From contig CAIUWR010000017.1 of the NCBI GenBank assembly GCA_903902915.1, forward strand, positions 1 through 64,000: a stretch of DNA of 64,000 bases, in the 5' to 3' direction. Each line of letters starts with the position of its first letter. Within the stretch, counting starts at the first letter, position 1. The position numbers and the translations under genes are program-made. Positions 28,049 to 38,607 of this stretch are shown in pieces. The stretch is from an uncultured Hyphomicrobiales bacterium. GTDB lineage: Bacteria > Pseudomonadota > Alphaproteobacteria > Rhizobiales > Beijerinckiaceae. The notes beneath the pieces are model-generated. The model saw only the letters and a program-made list of their open reading frames with translations. It was not told the origin of the DNA and searched no databases.

Positions 28049-29188
28049 ATGTCATTGATTGAACGATATATTTTCCGAATGGCGAGCCTTGCCTTTCTGG
28101 GCGCGCTGGGCGGACTCACAGGTGTGATCTGGGTGACCCAGGCGCTGAAGGATTTCGACCTTTTGACCACCAAGGGCCAGTCCCTGGTGCTTTTTCTGTT
28201 TGCGACCGGCCTGATCATTCCCTCACTGGTCATGATCATCGCCCCCATTGCGCTCTTCGCGGCGATTCTCTTCACCCTCAACAAGCTCAACGGCGACAGT
28301 GAGCTGGTGGTCATGAGCGCCGCAGGCCTGTCGCCGGGCCACTTGTTGCGGCCCTTCGCCCTTCTGATGGTTCTTGTGGCGCTGCTGGTGGGCGCCATGT
28401 CCTTGTGGTTGATGCCGTCAAGTTTCGCACAGCTGCGTAACTTGCTCTCCCAGGTCCGCTCGGATTTTCTGTCCAGAGTGGTCCGCGAAGGCCAGTTCGC
28501 GAGCCTCGACCGTGGATTCGTTTTCCATTATCGCGAGCGAGGCCCCGGCGGCGCCCTGCTCGGCATTTTCATGCAGGACCGGCGGGATCCGGCGCGAACC
28601 AGCACCTACATAGCCGAAAGCGGCGTCACCATCGCCAAGGGTGCGGAGAACTACCTCATCCTTGAGAAGGGCAGCGTGCAGCGCCAGACCGCTGGCGGCC
28701 GCGATCCGGTCATCGTCGTCTTCGAGCGTTACGCCATCGACCTCGCCCAATTTGGGGCCGACGGCGAAGGCGCCCCCTTGAAGCCTCGCGAGCGCAGCAC
28801 CCGGTCTCTGCTCGATCCAAATCCGACTGACGCTTACGCACAGGCGAACCTTGGGGCGATGCGCTCCGAACTCCATGACCGCCTGGTCAACCCGCTTTAC
28901 GCCATGGTGTTCGGCATGATCGCCTTCGCGGCACTGTCTCAGGCGCGCACCACGCGACAAGGGCGGGGCCTCGCCTTGATCGGCGCAGTGGTTACGTTGA
29001 TCTGCATACGCGGACTTGGCTTTGGCGTCGCGGCGCTCGTGACGCGCAATAGCTGGGCGGTCGTCGCGCTCTACGCCTTCCCCTTCATCACCATGATGGC
29101 GGCCGCAGCCTACGTTTTTGGCGCCCAGTCCGTGGTCTTTCGCCTCAAACGACCCGCCGTCTCCGGCGGGCTGCGCATGGCGGAATGA
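28049..29188 (+). CDS. lptF: LPS export permease LptF
   Basis: A 379-aa inner-membrane subunit of the LptB2FG ABC exporter, which lifts lipopolysaccharide from the inner membrane. The typical opening SLIERYIFRMASLAFLG, three N-terminal and three C-terminal helices and a periplasmic beta-jellyroll domain between them are present. The start could be ATG 28031 (CCAGG just upstream) or 28049; family alignment favours 28049. It overlaps lptG by an ATGA. Confidence 0.92.
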   Translation: MSLIERYIFRMASLAFLGALGGLTGVIWVTQALKDFDLLTTKGQSLVLFLFATGLIIPSLVMIIAPIALFAAILFTLNKLNGDSELVVMSAAGLSPGHLLRPFALLMVLVALLVGAMSLWLMPSSFAQLRNLLSQVRSDFLSRVVREGQFASLDRGFVFHYRERGPGGALLGIFMQDRRDPARTSTYIAESGVTIAKGAENYLILEKGSVQRQTAGGRDPVIVVFERYAIDLAQFGADGEGAPLKPRERSTRSLLDPNPTDAYAQANLGAMRSELHDRLVNPLYAMVFGMIAFAALSQARTTRQGRGLALIGAVVTLICIRGLGFGVAALVTRNSWAVVALYAFPFITMMAAAAYVFGAQSVVFRLKRPAVSGGLRMAE

Positions 29189-30273
29189 TCATGGTCGGCT
29201 GGACCCTCACCCGCTACCTCGCCAAACGCTTCGCCGTGACCATTCTGGCGGTGTTCGCCTCCATTTTCGCCCTGATCTACCTCGTGGATTTCGTGGAAAT
29301 GCTCAGACGATCCAGCGGCATGTCCACGGCCTCCGCGCCATTGGTCGCCTACCTTTGCCTGCTGCGCGCACCTTACGTTTCGGAGCAGGTGCTGCCTTTC
29401 GCAGTTCTGGCAGGCTGCATGTTCGCCTTTGTGAACCTCTCGCGACGGCTTGAACTCGTGGTGGCGCGAGCTGCTGGCGTATCGGTCTGGCAATTTCTCG
29501 CGCCCCCGGCCATGGTCGTGCTGGCGATCGGCGTTTTATCGATCACTGTCTATAACCCGCTCGCCGCCTTCGCCAAGGAACGGGCGGACGGGATCGAAAC
29601 CGACCTGTTCCGGGGCGGCGTCAATGTGACGGATTCGAGCATGTGGATTCGCCAGCGCAGCGTGGACGGGCAAGCGATCCTGCGCGCGGAACAATCGAGC
29701 GACAGCGGCAACCGGCTCTCCTCGGTGACAGTCTTCGTCTATCGCCCTGACGGCTCGTTCCAGGAGCGCGTGGATGCGGCCACCGCCAGCCTGAAGCCTG
29801 GCTACTGGGAGCTCAAGGACGCTAGAATCATAGCGCCTGACGAAGAGCCCCAGTCTCACGACACCTATCTGCTGGCCACCTATCTCACACCTGAACAAGT
29901 GACTCAGTCGTTTCTGGCGCCGGATGCGGTCTCTTTCTGGCGGCTGCCGGACATCGCCTACCGCACGGAGCAGGCCGGCCTTGACGCCAATCGCTACAGG
30001 TTGCGCTACCAATCCCTCTTGGCGCGCCCATTGATGCTGGTGGCCATGCTCCTGATTGCCGCATCCTTTTCCTTAAGGTTCTTTCGGTTTGGTGGCGTGG
30101 CCCGAACCGTTGCGGGTGGCGTTATGGCAGGGTTCGTGCTTTATGTTGCGACAAAGCTCGTCGGCGATCTTGGCGGCGCCGGTCTCCTAAGCGCAGCCGT
30201 GGCCGCATGGACGCCCGCCGTTCTGGGGACTTTGCTTGGTACGCTTGTGTTGTTGAACCAGGAGGATGGCTAA
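29185..30273 (+). CDS. lptG: LPS export permease LptG
   Basis: A 362-aa partner of LptF with the same six-helix plus jellyroll layout (GWTLTRYLAKRFAVTIL at the N-terminus). The two form the membrane channel of the LPS exporter. It is translationally coupled to lptF, and its TAA is followed at once by the lptD ATG. lptB is not in this window. Confidence 0.93.
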   Translation: MIMVGWTLTRYLAKRFAVTILAVFASIFALIYLVDFVEMLRRSSGMSTASAPLVAYLCLLRAPYVSEQVLPFAVLAGCMFAFVNLSRRLELVVARAAGVSVWQFLAPPAMVVLAIGVLSITVYNPLAAFAKERADGIETDLFRGGVNVTDSSMWIRQRSVDGQAILRAEQSSDSGNRLSSVTVFVYRPDGSFQERVDAATASLKPGYWELKDARIIAPDEEPQSHDTYLLATYLTPEQVTQSFLAPDAVSFWRLPDIAYRTEQAGLDANRYRLRYQSLLARPLMLVAMLLIAASFSLRFFRFGGVARTVAGGVMAGFVLYVATKLVGDLGGAGLLSAAVAAWTPAVLGTLLGTLVLLNQEDG

Positions 30274-32865
30274 ATGGGGCGGCGTCTGAGCCCCTGCAAG
30301 AGCAAAAGACCGTCCACGGGTTTCGTCCGGGCGGGGCTTGCGCTTGGGCTCATGGCTTTGGCCACTGTGGCGGCGCCGAAGCTCTCTGTCGCCGCCTCGT
30401 TGAGCGAAAACACCGGGGGCAAGGCGGCCGGAGAAGCAACTCCCAAGGATCGTCTGCTTCTTCAAGCCGAGGAGATGATTTACGACCGCGACAAAAATAC
30501 GATCGAGGCGCGGGGCAAGGTCCAGATCTATTATCAGGGTCGCGCGCTCCAGGCGGACAAGGTGGTCTACGACCGGAACCACAACCGCGTGCACGCCGAG
30601 GGCAACGCGAAGCTGACTGAAAAGGACGGCACCGTCTCTTATGGCGACCGGTTTGAATTGACCGACGACTTCAAGGACGGTTTCGTCGACTCCATTCGAT
30701 CCGACACAAGCGAAAAAACCCATATGACCGGCGCCCGCGCAGAGCGGTCGCAGGGAAATGTGATGGTGATGGAGCAAGCGACCTATACCGCCTGCCCCGC
30801 CTGCGCGGAGAACCCCGACAAGCCGCCGTTCTGGCAGGTCCGGGCGAAACGGATCATCCACAATAAGGAAGAGCAAACCGTCTATTATGAAGACGCGACG
30901 CTCGAATTCCTCGGCGTGCCGGTGGCCTATCTGCCATATCTGTCGATGGCGGACCCAAGCGTGAAGCGCAAGAGCGGCGTGCTCTCGCCCCACTATGGGG
31001 CGACGACCAATCTGGGCACCGGGGTCGGCATCCCCGTGTTCTGGGCGATTGCGCCCAACTATGACCTGACCGTGACGCCGACTTTCTATTCGCGGCAAGG
31101 GTTGATGCTTGACGCTGAATGGCGCCACCAGCTCTTGAACGGCGCCTATAACGTGCGCGTGTCAGGAATCTTTCAGAGAGACCCGGGCGCCTTCCTTCCG
31201 ATTCCGAACGGCGCCGGCGACAAAGTGTTCCGCGGCTCCATCGAGAGCGCCGGCAATTTCCTGCTCAACGACAAGTGGCGGGTCGGGTGGGACGGCACGG
31301 TCCTGAGCGACCGCTGGTTCTTGACGGATTATCATCTGCCCGCGGCGGCGCTATCCTCGAACTACTTCCGGGAGGCGACCTCGACCATCTACCTGACCGG
31401 ACAGGGCGATCGAGGCTTCTTCGACTTGCGGAGCTATTATTTCCAAGGCCTCAGCAGTCACGACCTGCAATCACAACAGCCCGTCGTCGCGCCGGTCTTC
31501 GACTACAACAAGACCATTGACCTGCCCGCCGCCAGAACTGCGGGGATTGGCGGCGAGCTCGAAATCGACGCGAACTTGACCCATTTGACGCGGGAGCTCG
31601 CCTCGTTCCAGTCGACCGGCGCCCGTACGCTCGACAACGCTTTTGGTCTCTACGACGTCTGTACGCCCGGCGCGACGGGGCTTTACTCCCGCGACAACTG
31701 CATGGTGCGCGGCGTCGGCGGCGACTACACGCGTGCGACGGCGAGCGCCACCTGGAAGCGGCAATATGTCGATCCGATCGGGCAGGCCTGGACGCCCTTC
31801 GCTTTCGCGCGCGTCAATGGTTCATTCCTCACGCTGAACCAGACCAATTCAGCCAGTTTCTCAACGTCGGCTGGATCATCGGTCATCCAGAACGCGTCAC
31901 AAACCAACTTCTTCGGTTCGGACGCCAATTCCTTTTCCGGCCAGCTCACGCCAGGCGTGGGCGTCGAATACCGCTATCCCTTCGTGCTCGCCAATGACTG
32001 GGCCACCCATGTCTTCGAGCCTATCGCCCAGATCATCGTGCGGCCGAATGAGTCCACGAGCCCATCGCTCGTCAATGAGGATTCCCAAAGCCTCGTCTTC
32101 GACGACACGAATTTGTTCGAGTGGAACAAATTCTCGGGCTACGACCGTCTGGAGGGTGGAACGCGCCTGAACTACGGCGGCCAATACACCATGACGTTCC
32201 ATAACGGCGGCTACACCAATCTGATGGTGGGGCAGTCCTTCCAGCTCGCTGGCAGAAACTCCTATGCTACGCCCGACATGGCCAACATCGGCCTGTCGTC
32301 GGGCCTCGACACGCGACGCTCCGATATCGTGTCACGCTTTGCGATCGCCCCCAATTCGATCTTCTCCTTCATCACGAAGGGCCGTTTCGATCCCGACACC
32401 TTCGCGATGCGCCGCTTTGACATGACGGGAACCGCCACCCTGGGCCCTGTTGAAGCATCGCTCCAATACGCCCGTTATGAAGCCCAGCCGCTCATTGGCT
32501 ATGACCTGCGCCGCGAAGGCGTTTCGACGGCCCTGAAATATAAATTTCAGCAACATTACTTCGTGTCCGGGAGCGTGATCTTTGATCTGTCTCGCCACCT
32601 TTACAATGAAACGCCTGGCATCGGCGGTCATGCAGGCCTGTTTTCCCTGGCAGGCTCTGGCTTGGGCTTAGGATATACAGACGATTGCACGACTATTGGT
32701 TTGAACTATACTTCGGTGTATGTTGATAAGGTCGGAGTGGGTCCGGTGCTGAACCAGACTTTCCTCGTCCAGCTTCAATTACGCACTCTCGGTGACACGC
32801 GCTATCAATCCAGCCTCGGCGATATCAAGGTGCAGGATGGCCTTGGAGGCCTGAGCGGCCATTGA
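30274..32865 (+). CDS. lptD: LPS assembly outer-membrane protein LptD
   Basis: An 863-aa outer-membrane beta-barrel that inserts LPS into the outer leaflet. A signal sequence ends near KLSVAA; the N-terminal OstA/LptA-like domain starts around LLLQAEEMIYDRDKNTIEARG; the long C-terminal part is rich in alternating barrel strands. Cysteines such as TACPACAEN could form the disulfides known to be needed in this family. It starts directly after lptG, so lptF-lptG-lptD is one operon. Confidence 0.95.
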   Translation: MGRRLSPCKSKRPSTGFVRAGLALGLMALATVAAPKLSVAASLSENTGGKAAGEATPKDRLLLQAEEMIYDRDKNTIEARGKVQIYYQGRALQADKVVYDRNHNRVHAEGNAKLTEKDGTVSYGDRFELTDDFKDGFVDSIRSDTSEKTHMTGARAERSQGNVMVMEQATYTACPACAENPDKPPFWQVRAKRIIHNKEEQTVYYEDATLEFLGVPVAYLPYLSMADPSVKRKSGVLSPHYGATTNLGTGVGIPVFWAIAPNYDLTVTPTFYSRQGLMLDAEWRHQLLNGAYNVRVSGIFQRDPGAFLPIPNGAGDKVFRGSIESAGNFLLNDKWRVGWDGTVLSDRWFLTDYHLPAAALSSNYFREATSTIYLTGQGDRGFFDLRSYYFQGLSSHDLQSQQPVVAPVFDYNKTIDLPAARTAGIGGELEIDANLTHLTRELASFQSTGARTLDNAFGLYDVCTPGATGLYSRDNCMVRGVGGDYTRATASATWKRQYVDPIGQAWTPFAFARVNGSFLTLNQTNSASFSTSAGSSVIQNASQTNFFGSDANSFSGQLTPGVGVEYRYPFVLANDWATHVFEPIAQIIVRPNESTSPSLVNEDSQSLVFDDTNLFEWNKFSGYDRLEGGTRLNYGGQYTMTFHNGGYTNLMVGQSFQLAGRNSYATPDMANIGLSSGLDTRRSDIVSRFAIAPNSIFSFITKGRFDPDTFAMRRFDMTGTATLGPVEASLQYARYEAQPLIGYDLRREGVSTALKYKFQQHYFVSGSVIFDLSRHLYNETPGIGGHAGLFSLAGSGLGLGYTDDCTTIGLNYTSVYVDKVGVGPVLNQTFLVQLQLRTLGDTRYQSSLGDIKVQDGLGGLSGH

Positions 32866-32909
32866 TAGAAGGGCGGCAGCCGACTCGCTCCGCTAACGAA
32901 GGAACATTC

Positions 32910-33821
32910 ATGTCTAAGCTCAGCCTTGCCTTGCGCACCGCTCGATTTGCTGTCCCCTTCGTCGCCGCGATGGGCCTTTGCGCGCTCGCGAATGCGCCTG
33001 CCCGCGCCCAGGCTGTCGTCGCTTCCGTCAACGATGATCCCGTGACGAACGTCGACATTGAGCAGCATATGAAGATCTTGCGCGTGCTCAACAAGACCGC
33101 CACCCGCGAGGCGGCGCTTGAGTCCATATACGAGACCCGGCTGAAGCTGATGGAAGTCTCCAAATACAAGGTCAACCCCGGCGATCAGGACATTGGCTGG
33201 GCGCTGGGCGTGACTGCGCGCGCCATGAAGACACAGCCGCAAGCCCTGCTTGGCGCGCTTCAGCACGCTGGCGTCACAGACGACCAATGGAAGCAGAAAT
33301 GGAAGGCGGAAGCCGGCTGGATGCAGCTCATCCGCGCGCTGAACCGCACGCTTGAAGCCAGCGAAACGGAAGTGCGCGCCGAGCTTGCCAAGTCGGGCGC
33401 GAGCAAGTCCTCCGAATATACGATCCGCCAGGTCATTCTCGTCGTGCCCAATGGCGCGAGCGCCGAAGGCCGCATGGCCGAAGCCAGCCAGTTGCGGACG
33501 CGATTCACCGATTGCGCCAGTGGCGTTCCGCTCGTCGCCGCCTTCCGCGACGCAGCCGTGAAGGAGCCGATCACCCGCTCCGCCTCCGCGCTCAATGACG
33601 GGCTTCGCAAGATCCTGGACAGCACGACGGTGGGGCATCTTACCCCCCCTTCGCGCAGCCCCGAGGGAATCGAGATGATCGCCGTCTGCAACAAAAGCGA
33701 TCGACAGGATGCAGCCGCCGCCGAGAATCTGCGTAGCGACCTCGTCTTCAAGAAGCTGCAAGGCGAATCAGACAAGCGTTATCAGGAAATCCGCGCCAAG
33801 GCGGTGATCGTCAAAAGGTAA
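32910..33821 (+). CDS. SurA-like periplasmic chaperone with a weak parvulin domain
   Basis: A 303-aa secreted protein (signal peptide ending NAPARAQA). The SurA N-terminal-type region SVNDDPVTNVDIEQHMKIL is clear. A single C-terminal segment (YTIRQVILVV...) sits where a parvulin PPIase domain would be, but it looks degenerate. SurA chaperones outer-membrane proteins such as LptD, so the place directly after lptD makes sense. GAAGGA precedes ATG 32910. It may act as a chaperone only. Confidence 0.8.
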   Translation: MSKLSLALRTARFAVPFVAAMGLCALANAPARAQAVVASVNDDPVTNVDIEQHMKILRVLNKTATREAALESIYETRLKLMEVSKYKVNPGDQDIGWALGVTARAMKTQPQALLGALQHAGVTDDQWKQKWKAEAGWMQLIRALNRTLEASETEVRAELAKSGASKSSEYTIRQVILVVPNGASAEGRMAEASQLRTRFTDCASGVPLVAAFRDAAVKEPITRSASALNDGLRKILDSTTVGHLTPPSRSPEGIEMIAVCNKSDRQDAAAAENLRSDLVFKKLQGESDKRYQEIRAKAVIVKR

Positions 33822-33828
33822 GCTGTCC

Positions 33829-34875
33829 ATGTCCGATCCCGTGCGCCAGGACGCATTCAAGGAGCGGACAGCCGCGCCGCTCGCCGTCACCCAGGGCGAT
33901 CCTTCGGGCATTGGCCCCGAGATCGCCATCAAAGCCTGGCTAGCGCGCGACGCGAATACGCCGCCGTGGTTCCTGCTCGCCGATCCTCAACATATCGCGC
34001 GCACCGCCTCCAGCCTCGGGTTGGCGGCGCCAATCGCACAAGTCGAGCCCGATCAGACTGCGGCGACTTTCGCGACGGCGCTTCCCGTCGTCCCGCTCAA
34101 GGCGGAGGTCGTCGGCGCTTCGGGCAAGCCGGATCCTTGCGACGCCCCATCCACGCTGGAATCCATCGAGCGCGGGGTCATGCTCGTGCGCAGTGGACAG
34201 GCCAGCGCGCTGGTCACCAACCCCATAGCCAAGGATGTGCTCTACAAAGCGGGCTTCGGCCATCCCGGCCATACGGAATGGCTGGGAGAACTCGCTGAAC
34301 GCGCGTGGAACACAGGCCCCCTGCGCCCGGTGATGCTGATCTGGTCCGAGTCGCTCGCCGTCGTGCCCGTCACGATCCATCTCTCGTTGACCCGCGCCAT
34401 CGCCGAACTTACGACGCAAGCCATTGTGGAGACGGCGCGCATCACCGCGCTGGATTACCGCTCGCGTTTTGGCGTGGCCTCCCCCCGTCTCGCCATCGCC
34501 GGGCTGAACCCCCATGCGGGGGAAAACGGAACCATGGGACGCGAGGACATCGAGATTGTCGCGCCCGCCGTGACGCAATTGCGAGCCGAGGGGATCGACG
34601 CGCGCGGGCCATTGCCGCCCGACACCATGTTTCACGCTGCGGCGCGCGCCCGCTACGATGTGGCCATTTGCATGTATCATGATCAGGCTTTGATACCCGT
34701 GAAAACCCTCGCCTTCGATAGCGGTGTGAACACCACCTTGGGCCTGCCCTTCGTGCGCACCTCGCCCGATCACGGCACGGCCTTCGACATCGCGGGCAAG
34801 GGCGTGGCCCATGAAGCGAGCCTCATCGCCGCGATCCGCCTCGCAGCGCGGCTCGTCCAGAGCCAAACACCGTGA
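33829..34875 (+). CDS. pdxA: 4-hydroxythreonine-4-phosphate dehydrogenase
   Basis: A 348-aa enzyme of pyridoxal-phosphate synthesis. Motifs are [23 protein letters not shown] and [13 protein letters not shown], with the conserved metal-binding histidines. It follows the SurA-like gene by seven bases and overlaps rsmA, matching the common surA-pdxA-rsmA order. Confidence 0.96.
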   Translation: MSDPVRQDAFKERTAAPLAVTQGDPSGIGPEIAIKAWLARDANTPPWFLLADPQHIARTASSLGLAAPIAQVEPDQTAATFATALPVVPLKAEVVGASGKPDPCDAPSTLESIERGVMLVRSGQASALVTNPIAKDVLYKAGFGHPGHTEWLGELAERAWNTGPLRPVMLIWSESLAVVPVTIHLSLTRAIAELTTQAIVETARITALDYRSRFGVASPRLAIAGLNPHAGENGTMGREDIEIVAPAVTQLRAEGIDARGPLPPDTMFHAAARARYDVAICMYHDQALIPVKTLAFDSGVNTTLGLPFVRTSPDHGTAFDIAGKGVAHEASLIAAIRLAARLVQSQTP

Positions 34876-35741
34876 GCGCCATCGACGATCTGCCGCCCCT
34901 TCGCGATGTTGTCGAAGCTCATGGCCTTTTGGCGAAAAAATCGCTGGGCCAGAACTTTCTCTACGATCTCAATCTCACAGGACGCATAGCGAGGTCCGCC
35001 GGACCTCTGGACGGCGTCACGGTCGTCGAAATCGGGCCTGGCCCCGGCGGGCTGACCCGCGCCCTGCTGGCGGAGGGCGCACAGCAAGTGATCGCCGTGG
35101 AGCGGGACGAGCGCTGCCTACCCGCTCTTGCGCAAATCGCCGACCATTATCCCGGCCGCCTGCACGTCGTGCATGGCGACGCGCTGGAAACCGACCTTGG
35201 CGCGCTGGTCGCGCAGCATGGCGGTGGACCTGCGCGCATCTGCGCCAATCTGCCTTATAATATCGGCACAGCCTTGCTGGTGCGCTGGCTTGAAGCTGAC
35301 CCTTGGCCGCCCTGGTTCGACCGGCTGACGCTCATGTTCCAGCGTGAGGTGGCCGAGCGCATCGTGGCGACCCCCGCGCAACGCGTGGACTATGGGCGGC
35401 TTGCCGTGCTGAGCGGTTGGCGCAGCCGCGCGCGCATCCTGTTCGACGTGCCGCCATCCGCCTTCACGCCGCCGCCAAAGGTCACGTCCTCGGTGGTGGA
35501 GCTGATCCCCCGCGCGCAGCCCCTGCCCTGCGACGGGCGCATTCTCTCCGCCCTGACGCAAGCCGCCTTCGGGCAAAGGCGGAAAATGCTGCGTCAATCG
35601 TTGAAAGGCTTCGCCCTGCGCGGACGCACGCTGGACTCGATTGCGTTGCTGGACGCGGCGGGGATCGAGGCGACGAAACGGGCTGAAGAGGTGGATGTGG
35701 ACGCGTTCGTCAGGCTCGCGCAGGCGGCCGCAGCCTCCTGA
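34872..35741 (+). CDS. rsmA: 16S rRNA dimethyladenosine transferase, GTG start
   Basis: A 289-aa methyltransferase that dimethylates two adjacent adenines near the 3' end of 16S rRNA. Motifs are [11 protein letters not shown], the SAM loop [15 protein letters not shown] and the catalytic [13 protein letters not shown]. The GTG at 34872 overlaps the pdxA stop, so translation is coupled. It is convergent with the next gene. Confidence 0.95.
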   Translation: MSAIDDLPPLRDVVEAHGLLAKKSLGQNFLYDLNLTGRIARSAGPLDGVTVVEIGPGPGGLTRALLAEGAQQVIAVERDERCLPALAQIADHYPGRLHVVHGDALETDLGALVAQHGGGPARICANLPYNIGTALLVRWLEADPWPPWFDRLTLMFQREVAERIVATPAQRVDYGRLAVLSGWRSRARILFDVPPSAFTPPPKVTSSVVELIPRAQPLPCDGRILSALTQAAFGQRRKMLRQSLKGFALRGRTLDSIALLDAAGIEATKRAEEVDVDAFVRLAQAAAAS

Positions 35742-35751
35742 ACCGCACCCG

Positions 35752-36168
35752 TCACGCCCAGGGCGCGCATTCCCCATTGGGATAGACGCGCCAAGCCATC
35801 GTGCCCGCCTTGGCCACCACGACATGGCCCTCCTTCGCCTTCGCCAGAAGATGTTTGAACATGAGCGGGTGGCGCCAGGACTGCGGCTTTTTGGGGTCGC
35901 AAACCACCAGATACTCATCCGAATCAGCGTCGATCATGAGCAAGGCGCCGAAGCGGTCAGGGTTGAGAATCACGGCCACATCCCGCTCGGTCAGCCACTC
36001 GCATTCGAAATCCTGGCAAACTTCGGGGCGTTTTTTATAAATTTTACAACCGCCGCCAAGCTTGCAATTCGAGCATAGCGTGCCCGCAGGCTTATCGAAT
36101 TCTTCGATTTCGAGCACCTGACAACACAAGGTGCAGGATCCGCAGGAACGTCCGGGGGCGGCGGGCAT
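35752..36168 (-). CDS. YkgJ-type CxxCxxCC protein
   Basis: A 138-aa protein of the YkgJ family (zinc- or iron-chelating). The cluster CGSCTLCCQVLEIEEF is followed by CSNCKLGGGCKIYKKRPEVCQDFEC, giving many Cys for metal. GAGG precedes ATG 36168. The precise role is unknown. It stands alone, convergent with rsmA and divergent from fabD. Confidence 0.85.
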   Translation of the reverse strand: MPAAPGRSCGSCTLCCQVLEIEEFDKPAGTLCSNCKLGGGCKIYKKRPEVCQDFECEWLTERDVAVILNPDRFGALLMIDADSDEYLVVCDPKKPQSWRHPLMFKHLLAKAKEGHVVVAKAGTMAWRVYPNGECAPWA

Positions 36169-36351
36169 GGAACCTCGGGGGCGATTCGAAGAATGACGTT
36201 GGTAGCGAATAACCATTCGCGCTCCCCATGTAGAGCATGAAATAAGCGAGACTTGCGGTTTTTCACACGTGATGGCGCCATCGCTCTGACTTGACTCGCC
36301 GGATTGGAGGTTGTTCCTGCGATTTCGCGTCTTCAACATTTGCAGGTACCG

Positions 36352-37314
36352 ATGGCCAACGCCTTCATTTTTCCCGGTCAGGGCTCCCAGTCTGTGGGCA
36401 TGGGCAAATTGCTCAGCGCGGAATTCCCCCAGGCGGCGGGGGTCTTCGCGGAAGTTGACGACGCTCTGGGCCAAAAGCTCTCAAGCCTGATGTTCGAGGG
36501 CCCGGATACGGAACTCACCTTGACCGCCAACGCGCAGCCCGCGCTCATGGCGGTGAGCATGGCTGTGATACGGGTGCTGGAAGCGGAAGCCGGGCTCGAT
36601 CTGTCGCGTGACGCGCGGTTCGTGGCGGGCCACTCGCTTGGCGAATATTCAGCGCTCGCAGCCGCCGGCGCCTTCACGCTGGCGGATACCGCGCGCTTAT
36701 TGCGCCTGCGCGGCGACGCCATGCAGAAAGCGGTGCCTGTTGGCGAAGGCGCCATGGCCGCCATCATCGGCCTCGATTTCGGCGCTGTCGCGGCTATCGC
36801 GACCGAGGCCGCCCGACAGCTCTATCTCGAAGGCGCGATCTGCCAGGCGGCCAATGACAACGGCGGCGGCCAGGTCGTCATATCGGGAACAAAATCAGCG
36901 GTGGAAAAAGCCATGGAGCTGGCGAAGGCCGCCGGCGCCAAACGCGCCCTTTTGCTGCCCGTATCCGCCCCGTTCCATTGCGCCCTGATGCAACCGGCCG
37001 CCGAGGCCATGGCGGCGGCGCTTGCGCAGGTCGAAATTCGCGCGCCGAAAGCGCCGCTGGTGGCCAATGTGCTTGCAACCCCGGTCAGCGACCCCGCAGA
37101 AATCCGCAACCGCCTTGTCGAACAGGTGACTGGAACCGTGCGCTGGCGCGAATCGATCAGCTACATGGCCGATCAGGGCGTGACCACTTTCTATGAGATC
37201 GGCGCCGGCAAGGTTCTTTCGGGCCTTGTAAAACGCATCGCGGAGGGCGCTACTGGCCTCTCCGTGGGCACGCCAGCCGACATCGCCGCCTTCAAGGCAG
37301 CCCGACAGGGCTGA
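36352..37314 (+). CDS. fabD: Malonyl-CoA:ACP transacylase
   Basis: A 320-aa enzyme that loads malonyl groups on acyl carrier protein. FPGQGSQSVGMG and the active-site Ser in GHSLGEYSALAAAG are present, with the His in APFHCALM. CAGG precedes ATG 36352. It is the first gene of the fabD-fabG-acpP-fabF cluster. Confidence 0.96.
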   Translation: MANAFIFPGQGSQSVGMGKLLSAEFPQAAGVFAEVDDALGQKLSSLMFEGPDTELTLTANAQPALMAVSMAVIRVLEAEAGLDLSRDARFVAGHSLGEYSALAAAGAFTLADTARLLRLRGDAMQKAVPVGEGAMAAIIGLDFGAVAAIATEAARQLYLEGAICQAANDNGGGQVVISGTKSAVEKAMELAKAAGAKRALLLPVSAPFHCALMQPAAEAMAAALAQVEIRAPKAPLVANVLATPVSDPAEIRNRLVEQVTGTVRWRESISYMADQGVTTFYEIGAGKVLSGLVKRIAEGATGLSVGTPADIAAFKAARQG

Positions 37315-37334
37315 TCCGGTTCAGGAGACCAAAC

Positions 37335-38072
37335 ATGTTTGAACTCAATGGCCTGAGCGCGCTTGTGACGGGCGCCACCGGCGGCTTGGGCGGCGCAATG
37401 GCGCGCGCGCTGCATGCCCAGGGCGCGACAGTCGCGATCTCGGGCACCCGACGCGAAGCGCTTGAGGCGCTGGCGGCGGAACTGGGCGAACGCGTCCATG
37501 TGCTGCCCTGCAACCTTGCCGACAAGGCGGAAGTGGAAGCGCTGGTTCCGGCCGCCGAAAGCGCCATGGGTCAGCTCGACATTCTTGTGAATAACGCGGG
37601 CGTCACCAAGGACGGCCTGTTCATGCGCATGAAGGACGACGATTGGGACGCTGTGCTGGCGATCAATCTGACCTCCGCCTTCCGCCTCTCCCGCGCCGCC
37701 CTCAAGGGTATGATGAAGCGCCGTTTTGGCCGCATTATCGGCATAACGTCCGTGGTTGGCGTCACCGGCAATCCGGGCCAGGGGAATTACGCCGCATCGA
37801 AGGCCGGCATGATCGGCATGTCGAAATCTCTTGCGGCCGAAGTCGCGACCCGGAACATCACCGTCAATTGCATAGCGCCAGGCTTCATCGCGAGCCCGAT
37901 GACGGACTCGCTGAATGAAAAGCAGAAAGAGGCGATTCTGGGCACGATTCCGGCAGCGAAGCTGGGCTCGGGCGACGACATCGCCGCAGCTCTGGTCTAT
38001 CTCGCCAGCCGCGAGGCGGGCTACGTGACAGGCCAGACCTTGCATGTGAATGGCGGAATGGCCATGATCTAG
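37335..38072 (+). CDS. fabG: 3-oxoacyl-ACP reductase
   Basis: A 245-aa short-chain dehydrogenase that reduces beta-ketoacyl-ACP with NADPH. TGATGGLGG (nucleotide loop), NNAGVTKDG, and YAASKAG (catalytic Tyr and Lys) are visible. A strong AGGAG precedes the ATG, 20 bases after fabD. Confidence 0.95.
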   Translation: MFELNGLSALVTGATGGLGGAMARALHAQGATVAISGTRREALEALAAELGERVHVLPCNLADKAEVEALVPAAESAMGQLDILVNNAGVTKDGLFMRMKDDDWDAVLAINLTSAFRLSRAALKGMMKRRFGRIIGITSVVGVTGNPGQGNYAASKAGMIGMSKSLAAEVATRNITVNCIAPGFIASPMTDSLNEKQKEAILGTIPAAKLGSGDDIAAALVYLASREAGYVTGQTLHVNGGMAMI

Positions 38073-38280
38073 GCACAGTAGCGCTCTCGCCTTGCGCTAT
38101 GAAGTGTGTTACCTACCGCCGTCCCGCATCGGGGTCTGCCAACCGCTTGCGGGCAAGCCTTGGAGAACGGCGGGATCGATTAAGTGAGAGACGCTTCGGG
38201 CGACTGTCCGCAGGTCGTTTCAGTCAGAGGTTGACCGGGCCATCCGGTCCATGAATTCACATAGCTAAAACGAGGACAAA
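38073..38280 (+). promoter_or_regulatory. Long leader upstream of acpP
   Basis: This 208-base gap separates acpP from fabG. It holds small inverted repeats such as GCTTGC-GG-GCAAGC (38145-38158) and GACCGG/CCGGTC near 38235-38250. acpP is usually expressed far above its neighbours, so its own promoter probably lies here. I see no near-consensus -35/-10 pair. Confidence 0.35.
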
Positions 38281-38520
38281 ATGAGCGATGTCGCCGAGCG
38301 CGTAAAGAAAATCGTGATCCAGCATCTCGGCGTCGACGCCGAGAAGGTGGTCGAGAATGCTGACTTCATCGATGATCTCGGCGCCGACTCGCTCGACCGC
38401 GTCGAACTCGTCATGGCCTTCGAGGAAGAATTCGGTGTGGAAATCCCCGATGACGCCGCCGAGTCCATCGTGACCGTGGGCGATGCGGTGAAGTTCGTCG
38501 AAAAGGCGAAGGCTTCCTAA
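38281..38520 (+). CDS. acpP: Acyl carrier protein
   Basis: A 79-aa acidic helical carrier. The 4'-phosphopantetheine attachment Ser is residue 37 in [27 protein letters not shown] lies just upstream. It carries the growing acyl chain for the surrounding fab enzymes and for lipid A synthesis. Confidence 0.98.
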   Translation: MSDVAERVKKIVIQHLGVDAEKVVENADFIDDLGADSLDRVELVMAFEEEFGVEIPDDAAESIVTVGDAVKFVEKAKAS

Positions 38521-38607
38521 TCGGGCGGGCCCGCCCAGCGCGGGCCCCTCCGTCTTCCTGATCTCTTCAGGGAAGCGCGGACCAGCACCCATCACGAAAC
38601 TGTCACC

